Made by a program: the position numbers and the translations under genes
The notes under the pieces: model-generated
The model's input: only the letters and a program-made list of their open reading frames with translations
The model's database searches: none
Told to the model about the DNA's origin: nothing
Assembly: GCA_032209605.1 (NCBI GenBank)
Contig: JASFXZ010000018.1
Coordinates: 8,373,904-8,437,903, forward strand
DNA length: 64,000 bases
DNA from: Mactromeris polynyma
Taxonomy: Eukaryota; Mollusca; Bivalvia; Venerida; Mactridae
Direction: 5' to 3'
Shown here: one piece after another, positions 1 through 14,000 of the stretch
Numbering within the stretch: the stretch's first letter is position 1
Layout of the letters: each line of letters begins with the position of its first letter

Positions 1-739
1 TTTACTTTTCACATTGTAAACTTGACGAAAAGACTGAATTTCGTAGCTATATTAAATGCCGCATTAGGCTTAATATAGATATTTGATGAATTGTGTGGTA
101 TATATGGGGTGGGTTAAAGCTTTTAAAGGCTGGGAAATTATCTGTCGAAGATGATACCCGTTCTGGTAGGCCTTAAACCTATGTTACCAAGGCAAACATC
201 GCTGCTGTAAAAGTTGTGGTCGAACAGGATGCGCGATTGTCGGTGAAATATATAGCCTTGTCCATCTGGTCATACAGTCACTGGACGATTCTACAAGAAC
301 TCTGTACTGAAAAGGTGAAGGAGGTTTACAATAAGAAACGACCAAGCAAAGGATGGTCAGGAGACCATCTTATACACGACAACGCCACCTCTCACAAGTG
401 CGAGGTTGTTAAGTCTTTTTTGGCTTCTGAAAAGGTGGAAGTTGTAAACCATCCGCCTTAGTCACCTGACCTGAGTCCCTGTGACTTTTTTTATTTCCAA
501 GGCTTAAGAAAATGCTTTCTGGAAAGAAATATAAGTCCAGAAGTTCTCTTGGCAGCGCCATTAGTTTTATCAGTGTCTCCAACAGATACCAAACGAAGAC
601 TATTTATCTGCTTTTCGCGATTGGGTAAAAAGGTTACAAAAATGTGTTTCGGTAAAGGGGGAATACTTTGAAGGTTTGTAATAAAAATAATTTTGATAAA
701 TCCGAACCCAATGACAGAACTTTTTGCATGACCCTCGTA
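1..739 (+). mobile_element. Mariner-like DNA transposon, left end outside window
   Basis: The right terminus reads as a typical mariner inverted repeat ending in ACCCTCG followed by a TA at 738-739, the expected target dinucleotide. The left terminus lies before the window. The element sits about 50 bp from the point where LINE homology stops, so it may have inserted into that LINE. The boundary call rests on the terminal motif and on the transposase ending at 681. Confidence 0.7.
18..681 (+). pseudogene. Mariner (DD34D) transposase, decayed and internally deleted
   Basis: Fragments of a mariner transposase read in several frames: an N-terminal EFRSYIKCR segment near 30-75, a DDTRSGRP linker near 150-170, then an open stretch 216-461. 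The second catalytic Asp lies in HDNATSH and the third in SPDLSPCDFF, 34 residues apart as in DD34D mariners. A TAG interrupts HPP*SPDLSP. The C-terminus continues in another frame as FRDWVKRLQKC through GEYFE and stops at 679-681. The sequence jumps from the helix-turn-helix end (TILQEL) to about 20 residues before HDNA, so the central part with the first catalytic Asp is gone. It cannot encode active transposase. Confidence 0.85.
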
Positions 740-786
740 TTCGGGAATGAACATCTGAATTAACAACTAACAGCCAACTTCACAGA

Positions 787-2881
787 CCTGCGATATTCTT
801 ATATCTTTATAACCAGTTTCGTTTTTTACTGATATACCATGTATGTCAGTGGAGTTTCGAATATTAAGAGCCATAACTTCCGCAACTATTATGAAAAGGA
901 GGGCAGAGATAGGACATCCTTGTCTCACGTCACGTTCCGGTTTAAACGGTTTTGACATCCAACCATTGTTTAATATGTATGTTTGAGAGTTACAATAGAG
1001 AGTTTTTATCCATTGAATAAAAATTCAATTTTAAATCCAAAGAATTTCAATTTTTGAAATAAAAATGAACGTTCCACAGTATCGAAAGCTTTACGAAAAT
1101 CTAGAAAAACTATTGCGCCATCGATTTGTAAGCGATCTGCGTAATCTATAATATCTTGTATTTGCCTTAAGTTGCATCCGATGAATCTATTTTTTATGTA
1201 GACTTGCTGATCTGAGTTTATTAATTTGTGAATAACTTTTTGAAGTCAATTTATTAGCAATTTTGCGGCAATTTTATAGTCGACATTAAGCAGTGTGATG
1301 GGTCTCCAATTTTCTAAGTTTGTATGATCACCTTTTTTGTATAGTAAGGATAATACTCCAGTACGTTGAGACTATGTTAAATATTGAGATTGTACAAAAC
1401 CTTCGTTTAAAACATCAGTTAATAAGGTTCCAATTATATTCCAAAATATTTGATAGAATTCTGCTGTAAGATCATCTAGACCGGGACTTTTATTATATTT
1501 CATAATATTGATTGCTAACTCGCATTAATCGATTGTAAATGGACCTTCGCATAACTTTGCCTCTGTTTATGCAAGTGTTTGTTCAGGTTTTGTCTGTGTA
1601 AGATAGGTTTGGATTTCTGATGTATCTGTCTTTTCTGGTGTGTATAGTTCAGTGAAAAAGTCAACTTCATTTTTTAGAATATCTTCAATTGTGCAGTACA
1701 CTTTTCCATTCTTGTAAATTTTACCTAATAATTTTCTTGTTTGCATGCTTAAGAAATATTTTGTGTTCCTTTCTCCTTGTTCGATGAAATCAGTTCTTGA
1801 ACGGATTTGTGCACCTTTAGCTTTTATCTCATACAGTGAGTTTAGTTTAGTTTCAATATTTTCAACATCGTTTAAGTTTTCTGGGTTATGTTCTTTTATA
1901 TATTGACTAGTTTTTGTTCTAATGATTTGATTTGGCAATATTCTACTATTCTTTTTGTTTAGCGTACATAATTGTTTTTCCTTTGATTTAAATTTTTAAT
2001 AATTCCCATTTAGTTTGCTTTAAAATGTTACATGTTTGTATACTTTATATTTTATACACGCTGGACGTATATCTACGGTGGCACAGAGGTGACATGTGTA
2101 TGTTTTTATTTATCTCGTGCGCACGAGATAAATAAAAACATACACATGTCTCCTCTGTGCCACCGTATATATCCGTAGTGTAAACGAGAGCTATTAAGTT
2201 TGAGTCTATCAGCCATATATCTATTCGACTTTTTTCTATATTATTTTTTCTTCTCAACGTGTATTGAGTTTTGTTTGCATTATTTATCCTCCATATGTCG
2301 CTGAGTTTAAATAGTTTTATCAATTTGGACAGATTTTTAACTGTTTTGAATTTTGATTTTTTACATGTTTGGCTATTTGTACTGGTGTTGTCTCCATTTA
2401 ATCTGTCTTTCTTATATAGGGTGTCATTTATGTCGCCCCCTAACAGAATCATCCCCTGTGCGTCATGTTCAATAATTGTTTGTAACATGTTGAAGTAGGA
2501 GTTTCTATTTCTGTAATCATTGTTCGCGTAGACATTAACTAATGTGTAGGTATTATTTTCAACGATAATGTTTATTAAAATATAGCGACCATTTGTATCT
2601 AGTTTGAAGCTAATAGTTTCTCAAGATAGTGCTTTGTTTATTAAAATAGAACAACCTCTGCTTAAATTATTTCCGTAGGCATTATATATATGCCATTCAT
2701 GTAATTCAACATCTAACATTGGGGACATGTCAGGAGTAAAATGTGATTCTTGAATGAAAACTATGTGTGCTTTTTGCCCTGAGATGTACTGTTTGAAGCG
2801 TGCTATTTTTTGTTTGTCTCTAAGTCCCTGACAATTCAGGGAGAGAATATGAAAATGGTCAGTCATGAGACGAGCAAACAA
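787..2881 (-). mobile_element. L1/Tx1-like LINE ORF2 (endonuclease + RT), decayed, 3'-truncated
   Basis: Read on the minus strand from 2881. An APE-type endonuclease starts with LSLNCQGLRDKQK and IVFIQESH (2881-2621), crosses one stop near 2619, and continues with VNVYANN, LGGDIN and SRIDIWL to about 2170. A linker with RSRTDFIEQGERNTKYF follows (1938-1567). The reverse transcriptase shows KSPGLDDLTAEFYQ, ENWRPITLLNVDYK, motif A DFRKAFDTVER (about 1120-1070) and motif B RQGCPISALLF (about 930-900). Homology ends at ISQ near 787, just before the expected YADD motif, so the catalytic core and 3' end are missing. Stops and frameshifts separate the pieces. Confidence 0.88.
2074..2167. mobile_element. 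94-bp palindromic MITE inside the LINE endonuclease
   Basis: Two 47-bp arms meet with no spacer at 2120/2121 and differ at one position. The outer ends are TACGGTGGCACAGAGG and its complement. TATATC occurs immediately outside both ends (2068-2073 and 2168-2173), a 6-bp target site duplication. The LINE reading resumes on the far side with the expected DIRPA residues after the endonuclease YTTDI motif, which shows that the palindrome is an insertion. It has no coding capacity, so it is a foldback or MITE-type non-autonomous element. Confidence 0.85.
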
Positions 2882-3734
2882 TATTTAGTACCTACATAGT
2901 TAAGGTCGATGAAAGTATTACTGTTATTCTTACTTTCATGTACTTTCACTCACAATACTTGCAATTAAATGATAATAACATCTTGTATTAATACTAAAAT
3001 TAGAAATACAAACCATGAAAATGTCATGTAGAAGTGTCTTTCCCTATAGGCGAAGTATATTTGGATTAACAATCTCTCAGTACAAGCCATTACTTTCCAT
3101 ATTTCTTTTCTTACCACCGGCATGTTTGAATTGTAGTATAAGCTCATGTATTATATTTTTAACTTTACATCTATAAATGTGTACAAGGTTTTATACATTA
3201 TGGGTATTTGTAGTGAAGCCATGTTATGTAACTATGAATTCCGTCCTATGCTTCATTATTTTTGCCGCATTTTAAAATCAGTGTTATGAAGATTATGAGA
3301 TAACTTATCGTGAGATCAGGGAATCGAGGGGCGACCATCTGGTTACCAATGAGACCAAGACACCTTATCCCTTGATAGAGAGACTGTCCTCCAACTCCGG
3401 AACACATTATTTTTGAAAGAAAATCAATGTTTTACATTGCTTATTGCAATTTTAATTATTCCTGATTTACTTAACAGTGGTACAGTTGTTATGAGAACTG
3501 TATTAGCGTGGATATGGAAACATGACGCCGAATCATATGATTTATTTCTTGCATACCATACCAGTATTTCCCGCATTTTACACCCCTCTACCCGAGTAGG
3601 ATGAGTCTCGTGCTGATGACGTCACATATGATGGCTTCGCATAACATCGAATAATAACTTGAATTAACTTTTCAAATCATACGTTACTATTACAAACATG
3701 TCCTCAAAAGTTAGTCGTGTCATTTAATCTCGTC
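2882..3734. other. No recognisable gene or element
   Basis: AT-rich sequence with only short chance reading frames. The LINE 5' UTR may extend a little into this stretch, but nothing marks its end. Confidence 0.5.
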
Positions 3735-4017
3735 CAGAGGTGCGTTTTTTAGAGGTAGGAAAAATAGAATTCGTAGGGATAGTAGCGATGTCGTTTCTTA
3801 AACGTAGGAAAAGTAGCCCCTATCTTTAGTTAGGTAGCGTGATCTGACAGTGCTAGCTTTGCTAAACAAAATGGCATCCATGCAGAACAGTGTCGTCTTA
3901 TCTGCCGCTCGCCATTTTGTAGCTAGCGAAGCGTTCAAGCGTTTGTTAGACAGCTACCTTTTCTACATTGGCTAACTTTCTCGCTTACTTCCCCTACCTC
4001 TAAAAAACGCTCCTCTG
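3735..4017. mobile_element. MITE-like element with 25-bp terminal inverted repeats
   Basis: CAGAGG-TGCGTTTTTTAG at 3735 continues to 3759 and is mirrored at 3993-4017 with one mismatch in 25 bp. An inner, imperfect inverted pair lies around CAAAATGGC (about 3868) and GCCATTTTG (about 3910). The 283-bp interior has no open frame. I did not find a convincing target site duplication, so the exact ends are provisional. Confidence 0.55.
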
Positions 4018-4393
4018 TATGTCCTAAAACAGTATGCAAGAACAAACTTGATGTTCTGTTTGCTATACAGTATGAACGTCCTATATGCCTGTAGTCATAT
4101 ATTACAAATACTGATTATCTCCCCACAATTTCACTTTTTTAGACTTATGCAATAATTATGATACTGTAAAACACCTCATTTTAGCGGCGTGAAAAGTCTG
4201 ATTCCGATGTTATTCGTGAGATGAAGAATTCGTGGGATTATAGATACACTCAAAAAGTTATAATAAGTTGTTACTTTATCATTCAATAGTGTATCTTGAT
4301 GCATTGAGATGGTACGAAAAAATAATGTTATGGCTCGTAGATATCTTTCGAAGTTGTTTGTAATAGTATAGCTTATTATTTTAATAACTCTAG

Positions 4394-4815
4394 CCCCTTG
4401 TTCACAAATAATCAGTTTTCGGGATCAGGATCAAGATCAAATATAGGATCTTTCAAACCTTGTAAAAAATGTCATGCAAAGATTAATTTTTTTACCTACT
4501 GTGACAGATATGAACATCCTTCAAAACGTCTGAGACTATTAATTCAAATATCATGCTTATTAAGAAAAAAATGGAAATTAATAATTTATGAACGATTTTG
4601 GAAAAAAGATCCTGATTTGATCAGTTACAGTCGTAAGTATAATAAATTAATTTCTCAACACCATGGTGAAGTTTAGTATATTTTCACGATGTTAATGAGA
4701 AGATGTTTAGGTATGTTTGTGTAGGTTTAATAGAAGTACTGGAAAAAGTGTTCACTTGTTTCATGAAAAAGGCAAATATTTTTATGTATCAAGTTGATCC
4801 TTTGTGAACAAGGGA
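4394..4815. repeat. Possible short-TIR element
   Basis: CCTTGTTCACAAA near 4397 is mirrored by TTTGTGAACAAGG near 4800, and a few further matching bases lie inside both ends. The roughly 420-bp interior contains a 92-codon frame (4398-4676) with no recognisable domain, which I do not call as a gene. No target duplication was found. Confidence 0.3.
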
Positions 4816-5077
4816 CAAGTTGTTTTACCAAGAACAAGAACAAAAGTAGATGTATGGCGAAACGTACAAATCAATTTCACATTTTCGTTAGATACAATGC
4901 TGCTACGTAGATTTGAATCATCTGCAAATTTAGCAATTATATTGATTCGAGTATCTTAAGCGCAAATTACAGTTTTGCACTTTACCATGTGTGCAAAAAT
5001 GATCTGTTCATTTATCTACTTATTTTCAAGTAAACTATTGGCTGGTGACAACCTAAGTTTTCGTATCTTTATTGCAG

Positions 5078-8000
5078 GGAACGACGATGTTCCGTCGAGT
5101 AGTCCGGGAGGAGCATTTGAAACAAATGCGCCAACACCTGCAGGATCGTCAGCATCAACAACGCAAAAACCTGGTGAAACGCCAGCACACAAGACGTCAA
5201 CACATGCAGGAACGCCGGCACCAGACACGTCAAAACATGCAGGATCACCAGCACCAGACACGTCAATACCTGCAGGATCGCCAGCACCAGACACGTCAAC
5301 ACATGCAGGAACACTAAAGCCAGAAACGTCAACACATGCAGGAACACCAAAACCAGACACGTCAATACATGCAGGATCACCAGCACCAGACACGTCAATA
5401 CCTGCAGGAACACAAAAACCAGAAATGTCAACACATGCAGGAACACCAAAACCAGACACGTCAATACCTGCAGGATCACCAGCACCAGACACGTCAACAC
5501 ATGCAGGAACACCAAAACCAGACACGTCAATACATGCAGGATCACCAGCACCAGACACGTCAACACATGCAGGAACACCAAAACAAGAAACGTCAATACC
5601 TGCAGGAACACAAAAACCAGAAATGTCAACACATGCAGGAACACCAAAACCAAACACGTCAATACCTGCAGGAACACCAAAACCAGAAACGTCAGCACAT
5701 GCAGGAACACCAAAACCAGAAACGTCAACACATGCCGGAACACCAAAACCAGACACGTCAACACATGCAGGATCACCAAAACCAGAAACGTCAACACATG
5801 CAGGAACACCAAAACCAGAAACGTCAACACATGCAGGAACACCAAAACCAGACACGTCAACACATGCAGGATCACCAAAACCAGAAATGTCAACACATGC
5901 CGGAACACCAAAACCAGAAACGTCAACACATGCAGGAACACCAAAACCAGAAATGTCAACACATGCAGGATCACCAAAACCAGAAACGTCAACACATGCA
6001 GGATCACCAAAACCAGAAACGTCAACACATGCCGGAACACCAAAACCAGAAACGTCAACACATGCAGGAACACCAGGACCAGAAACGTCAACACATGCAG
6101 GAACACCAAAACCAGAAACGTCAATACCTGCAGGATCGTCAGCATCAACAACGCAAAAACCTGGTGAAACGCCAGCACACAAGACGTCAACACATGCAGG
6201 AACGCCGGCACCAGACACGTCAAAACATGCAGGATCAGCAGCACCAGACACGTCAATACCTGCAGGATCGCCAGCACCAGACACGTCAACACATGCAGGA
6301 ACACTAAAACCAGAAATGTCAACACATGCAGCAACACCAAAACCAGACACGTCAATACCTGCAGGATCACCAGCACCAGACACGTCAACACATGCAGGAA
6401 CACCAAAACCAGACACGTCAATACATGCAGGATCACCAGCACCAGACACGTCAACACATGCAGGAACACCAAAACCAGACACGTCAATACATGCAGGAAC
6501 ACAAAAACCAGAAATGTCAACACATGCAGGAACACCAAAACAAGACACGTCAATACCTGCAGGAACACCAAAACCAGAAACGTCAACACATGCAGGAACA
6601 CCAAAACCAGAAACGTCAACACATGCCGGAACACCAAAACCAGACACGTCAACACATGCAGGATCACCAAAACCAGAAACGTCAACACATGCAGGAACAC
6701 CAAAACCAGAAATGTCAACACATGCCGGAACACCAAAACCAGAAACGTCAACACATGCAGGAACACCAAAACCAGAAATGTCAACACATGCAGGATCACC
6801 AAAACCAGAAACGTCAACACATGCAGGATCACCAAAACCAGAAACGTCAACACATGCCGGAACACCAAAACCAGAAACGTCAACACATGCAGGAACACCA
6901 GGACCAGAAACGTCAACACATGCAGGAACACCAAAACCAGAAACGTCAATACCTGCAGGATCGTCAGCATCAACAACGCAAAAACCTGGTGAAACGCCAG
7001 CACACAAGACGTCAACACATGCAGGAACGCCGGCACCAGACACGTCAAAACATGCAGGATCACCAGCACCAGACACGTCAATACCTGCAGGATCGCCAGC
7101 ACCAGACACGTCAACACATGCAGGAACACTAAAGCCAGAAACGTCAACACATGCAGGAACACCAAAACCAGACACGTCAATACATGCAGGATCACCAGCA
7201 CCAGACACGTCAATACCTGCAGGAACACAAAAACCAGAAATGTCAACACATGCAGGAACACCAAAACCAGACACGTCAATACCTGCAGGATCACCAGCAC
7301 CAGACACGTCAACACATGCAGGAACACCAAAACCAGACACGTCAATACATGCAGGATCACCAGCACCAGACACGTCAACACATGCAGGAACACCAAAACA
7401 AGAAACGTCAATACCTGCAGGAACACAAAAACCAGAAATGTCAACACATGCAGGAACACCAAAACCAAACACGTCAATACCTGCAGGAACACCAAAACCA
7501 GAATCGTCAACACATGCGGGAACACCAAAACCAGAAACGTCAACACATGCCGGAACACCAAAACCAGACACGTCAACACATGCAGGATCACCAAAACCAG
7601 AAACGTCAACACATGCAGGAACACCAAAACCAGAAACGTCAACACATGCAGGAACACCAAAACCAGACACGTCAACACATGCAGGATCACCAAAACCAGA
7701 AATGTCAACACATGCCGGAACACCAAAACCAGAAACGTCAACACATGCAGGAACACCAAAACCAGAAATGTCAACACATGCAGGATCACCAAAACCAGAA
7801 ACGTCAACACATGCAGGATCACCAAAACCAGAAACGTCAACACATGCCGGAACACCAAAACCAGAAACGTCAACACATGCAGGAACACCAGGACCAGAAA
7901 CGTCAACACATGCAGGAACACCAAAACCAGAAACGTCAATACCTGCAGGATCGTCAGCATCAACAACGCAAAAACCTGGTGAAACGCCAGCACACAAGAC

Positions 8001-11000
8001 GTCAACACATGCAGGAACGCCGGCACCAGACACGTCAAAACATGCAGGATCAGCAGCACCAGACACGTTAATACCTGCAGGATCGCCAGCACCAGACACG
8101 TCAACACATGCAGGAACACTAAAGCCAGAAACGTCAACACAAGCAGGAACACCAAAACCAGACACGTCAATACCTGCAGGAACACAAAAACCAGAAATGT
8201 CAACACATGCAGGAACACCAAAACCAGACACGTCAATACCTGCAGGATCACCAGCACCAGACACGTCAACACATGCAGGAACACCAAAACCAGACACGTC
8301 AATACATGCAGGATCACCAGCACCAGACACGTCAACACATGCAGGAACACCAAAACAAGAAACGTCAATACCTGCAGGAACACAAAAACCAGAAATGTCA
8401 ACACATGCAGGAACACCAAAACCAGACACGTCAATACCTGCAGGAACACCAAAACCAGAAACGTCAACACATGCAGGAACACCAAAACCAGAAACGTCAA
8501 CACATGCCGGAACACCAAAACCAGACACGTCAACACATGCAGGATCACCAAAACCAGAAACGTCAACACATGCAGGAACACCAAAACCAGAAATGTCAAC
8601 ACATGCCGGAACACCAAAACCAGAAACGTCAACACATGCAGGAACACCAAAACCAGAAATGTCAACACATGCAGGATCACCAAAACAAGAAACGTCAACA
8701 CATGCAGGATCACCAAAACCAGAAACGTCAACACATGCCGGAACACCAAAACCAGAAACGTCAACACATGCAGGAACACCAGGACCAGAAACGTCAACAC
8801 ATGCAGGAACACCAAAACCAGAAACGTCAATACCTGCAGGAACACCAAAACCAGAAACGTCAACACGTGCAGGAACACCAAAACCAGAAACGTCAACACA
8901 TGCCGGAACACCAAAACCAGACACGTCAACACATGCAGGATCACCAAAACCAGAAACGTCAACACATGCAGGAACACCAAAACCAGAAATGTCAACACAT
9001 GCCGGAACACCAAAACCAGAAACGTCAACACATGCAGGAACACCAAAACCAGAAATGTCAACACATGCAGGATCACCAAAACCAGAAACGTCAACACATG
9101 CAGGATCACCAAAACCAGAAACGTCAACACATGCCGGAACACCAAAACCAGAAACGTCAACACATGCAGGAACACCAGGACCAGAAACGTCAACACATGC
9201 AGGAACACCAAAACCAGAAACGTCAATACCTGCAGGATCGTCAGCATCAACAACGCAAAAACCTGGTGAAACGCCAGCACACAAGACGTCAACACATGCA
9301 GGAACGCCGGCACCAGACACGTCAAAACATGCAGGATCACCAGCACCAGACACGTCAATACCTGCAGGATCGCCAGCACCAGACACGTCAACACATGCAG
9401 GAACACTAAAGCCAGAAACGTCAACACATGCAGGAACACCAAAACCAGACACGTCAATACATGCAGGATCACCAGCACCAGACACGTCAATACCTGCAGG
9501 AACACAAAAACCAGAAATGTCAACACATGCAGGAACACCAAAACCAGACACGTCAATACCTGCAGGATCACCAGCACCAGACACGTCAACACATGCAGGA
9601 ACACCAAAACCAGACACGTCAATACATGCAGGATCACCAGCACCAGACACGTCAACACATGCAGGAACACCAAAACAAGAAACGTCAATACCTGCAGGAA
9701 CACAAAAACCAGAAATGTCAACACATGCAGGAACACCAAAACCAGACACGTCAATACCTGCAGGAACACCAAAACCAGAAACGTCAACACATGCAGGAAC
9801 ACCAAAACCAGAAACGTCAACACATGCCGGAACACCAAAACCAGACACGTCAACACATGCAGGATCACCAAAACCAGAAACGTCAACACATGCAGGAACA
9901 CCAAAACCAGAAATGTCAACACATGCCGGAACACCAAAACCAGAAACGTCAACACATGCAGGAACACCAAAACCAGAAATGTCAACACATGCAGGATCAC
10001 CAAAACCAGAAACGTCAACACATGCAGGATCACCAAAACCAGAAACGTCAACACATGCCGGAACACCAAAACCAGAAACGTCAACACATGCAGGAACACC
10101 AGGACCAGAAACGTCAACACATGCAGGAACACCAAAACCAGAAACGTCAATACCTGCAGGATCGTCAGCATCAACAACGCAAAAACCTGGTGAAACGCCA
10201 GCACACAAGACGTCAACACATGCAGGAACGCCGGCACCAGACACGTCAAAACATGCAGGATCACCAGCACCAGACACGTCAATACCTGCAGGATCGCCAG
10301 CACCAGACACGTCAACACATGCAGGAACACTAAAGCCAGAAACGTCAACACATGCAGGAACACCAAAACCAGACACGTCAATACATGCAGGATCACCAGC
10401 ACCAGACACGTCAATACCTGCAGGAACACAAAAACCAGAAATGTCAACACATGCAGGAACACCAAAACCAGACACGTCAATACCTGCAGGATCACCAGCA
10501 CCAGACACGTCAACACATGCAGGAACACCAAAACCAGACACGTCAATACATGCAGGATCACCAGCACCAGACACGTCAACACATGCAGGAACACCAAAAC
10601 AAGAAACGTCAATACCTGCAGGAACACCAAAACCAGACACGTCAATACCTGCAGGAACACCAAAACCAGAAACGTCAACACATGCAGGAACACCAAAACC
10701 AGAAACGTCAACACATGCCGGAACACCAAAACCTGACACGTCAACACATGCAGGATCACCAAAACCAGAAACGTCAACACATGCAGGAACACCAAAACCA
10801 GAAATGTCAACACATGCCGGAACACCAAAACCAGAAACGTCAACACATGCAGGAACACCAAAACCAGAAATGTCAACACATGCAGGATCACCAAAACCAG
10901 AAACGTCAACACATGCAGGATCACCAAAACCAGAAACGTCAACACATGCCGGAACACCAAAACCAGAAACGTCAACACATGCAGGAACACCAGGACCAGA

Positions 11001-14000
11001 AACGTCAACACATGCAGGAACACCAAAACCAGAAACGTCAATACCTGCAGGAACACCAAAACCAGAAACGTCAACACGTTCAGGAACACCAAAACCAGAA
11101 ACGTCAACACATGCCGGAACACCAAAACCAGACACGTCAACACATGCAGGATCACCAAAACCAGAAACGTCAACACATGCAGGAACACCAAAACCAGAAA
11201 TGTCAACACATGCCGGAACACCAAAACCAGAAACGTCAACACATGCAGGAACACCAAAACCAGAAATGTCAACACATGCAGGATCACCAAAACCAGAAAC
11301 GTCAACACATGCAGGATCACCAAAACCAGAAACGTCAACACATGCCGGAACACCAAAACCAGAAACGTCAACACATGCAGGAACACCAGGACCAGAAACG
11401 TCAACACATGCAGGAACACCAAAACCAGAAACGTCAATACCTGCAGGATCGTCAGCATCAACAACGCAAAAACCTGGTGAAACGCCAGCACACAAGACGT
11501 CAACACATGCAGGAACGCCGGCACCAGACACGTCAAAACATGCAGGATCACCAGCACCAGACACGTCAATACCTGCAGGATCGCCAGCACCAGACACGTC
11601 AACACATGCAGGAACACTAAAGCCAGAAACGTCAACACATGCAGGAACACCAAAACCAGACACGTCAATACATGCAGGATCACCAGCACCAGACACGTCA
11701 ATACCTGCAGGAACACAAAAACCAGAAATGTCAACACATGCAGGAACACCAAAACCAGACACGTCAATACCTGCAGGATCACCAGCACCAGACACGTCAA
11801 CACATGCAGGAACACCAAAACCAGACACGTCAATACATGCAGGATCACCAGCACCAGACACGTCAACACATGCAGGAACACCAAAACAAGAAACGTCAAT
11901 ACCTGCAGGAACAGAAAAACCAGAAATGTCAACACATGCAGGAACACCAAAACCAGACACGTCAATACCTGCAGGAACACCAAAACCAGAAACGTCAACA
12001 CATGCAGGAACACCAAAACCAGAAACGTCAACACATGCCGGAACACCAAAACCAGAAACGTCAACACATGCAGGATCACCAAAACCAGAAACGTCAACAC
12101 ATGCAGGAACACCAAAACCAGAAATGTCAACACATGCCGGAACACCAAAACCAGAAACGTCAACACATGCAGGAACACCAAAACCAGAAATGTCAACACA
12201 TGCAGGATCACCAAAACCAGAAACGTCAACACATGCAGGATCACCAAAACCAGAAACGTCAACACATGCCGGAACACCAAAACCAGAAACGTCAACACAT
12301 GCAGGAACACCAAAACCAGAAACGTCAACACATGCCGGAACACCAAAACCAGAAACGTCAACACATGCAGGAACACCAAAACCAGAAACGTCAATACCTG
12401 CAGGATCGTCAGCATCAACAACGCAAAAACCTGGTGAAACGCCAGCACACAAGACGTCAACACATGCAGGAACGCCGGCACCTGACACGTCAAAACATGC
12501 AGGATCACCAGCACCAGACACGTCAATACCTGCAGGATCGCCAGCACCAGACACGTCAACACATGCAGGAACACTAAAGCCAGAAACGTCAACACATGCA
12601 GGAACACCAAAACCAGACACGTCAATACATGCAGGATCACCAGCACCAGACACGTCAATACCTGCAGGAACACAAAAACCAGAAATGTCAACACATGCAG
12701 GAACACCAAAACCAGACACGTCAATACCTGCAGGATCACCAGCACCAGACACGTCAACACATGCAGGAACACCAAAACCAGACACGTCAATACATGCAGG
12801 ATCACCAGCACCAGACACGTCAACACATGCAGGAACACCAAAACAAGAAACGTCAATACCTGCAGGAACACAAAAACCAGAAATGTCAACACATGCAGGA
12901 ACACCAAAACCAGACACGTCAATACCTGCAGGAACACCAAAACCAGAAACGTCAACACATGCAGGAACACCAAAACCAGAAACGTCAACACATGCCGGAA
13001 CACCAAAACCTGACACGTCAACACATGCAGGATCACCAAAACCAGAAACGTCAACACATGCAGGAACACCAAAACCAGAAATGTCAACACATGCCGGAAC
13101 ACCAAAACCAGAAACGTCAACACATGCAGGAACACCAAAACCAGAAATGTCAACACATGCAGGATCACCAAAACCAGAAACGTCAACACAAGCAGGATCA
13201 CCAAAACCAGAAACGTCAACACATGCCGGAACACCAAAACCAGAAACGTCAACACATGCAGGAACACCAGGACCAGAAACGTCAACACATGCAGGAACAC
13301 CAAAACCAGAAACGTCAATACCTGCAGGATCGTCAGCATCAACAACGCAAAAACCTGGTGAAACGCCAGCACACAAGACGTCAACACATGCAGGAACGCC
13401 GGCACCAGACACGTCAAAACATGCAGGATCACCAGCACCAGACACGTCAATACCTGCAGGATCGCCAGCACCAGACACGTCAACACATGCAGGAACACTA
13501 AAGCCAGAAACGTCAACACAAGCAGGAACACCAAAACCAGACACGTCAATACCTGCAGGAACACAAAAACCAGAAATGTCAACACATGCAGGAACACCAA
13601 AACCAGACACGTCAATACCTGCAGGATCACCAGCACCAGACACGTCAACACATGCAGGAACACCAAAACCAGACACGTCAATACATGCAGGATCACCAGC
13701 ACCAGACACGTCAACACATGCAGGAACACCAAAACAAGAAACGTCAATACCTGCAGGAACACAAAAACCAGAAATGTCAACACATGCAGGAACACCAAAA
13801 CCAGACACGTCAATACCTGCAGGAACACCAAAACCAGAAACGTCAACACATGCAGGAACACCAAAACCAGAAACGTCAACACATGCCGGAACACCAAAAC
13901 CAGACACGTCAACACATGCAGGATCACCAAAACCAGAAACGTCAACACATGCAGGAACACCAAAACCAGAAACGTCAACACATGCAGGAACACCAAAACC

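Noticed and set aside
491..766. 91-codon antisense frame
   Set aside because: Shadow of the mariner transposase C-terminus on the opposite strand.
4398..4676. 92-codon frame with Cys and Lys
   Set aside because: No domain and no clear start or splice context; it lies within a possible short-TIR element.
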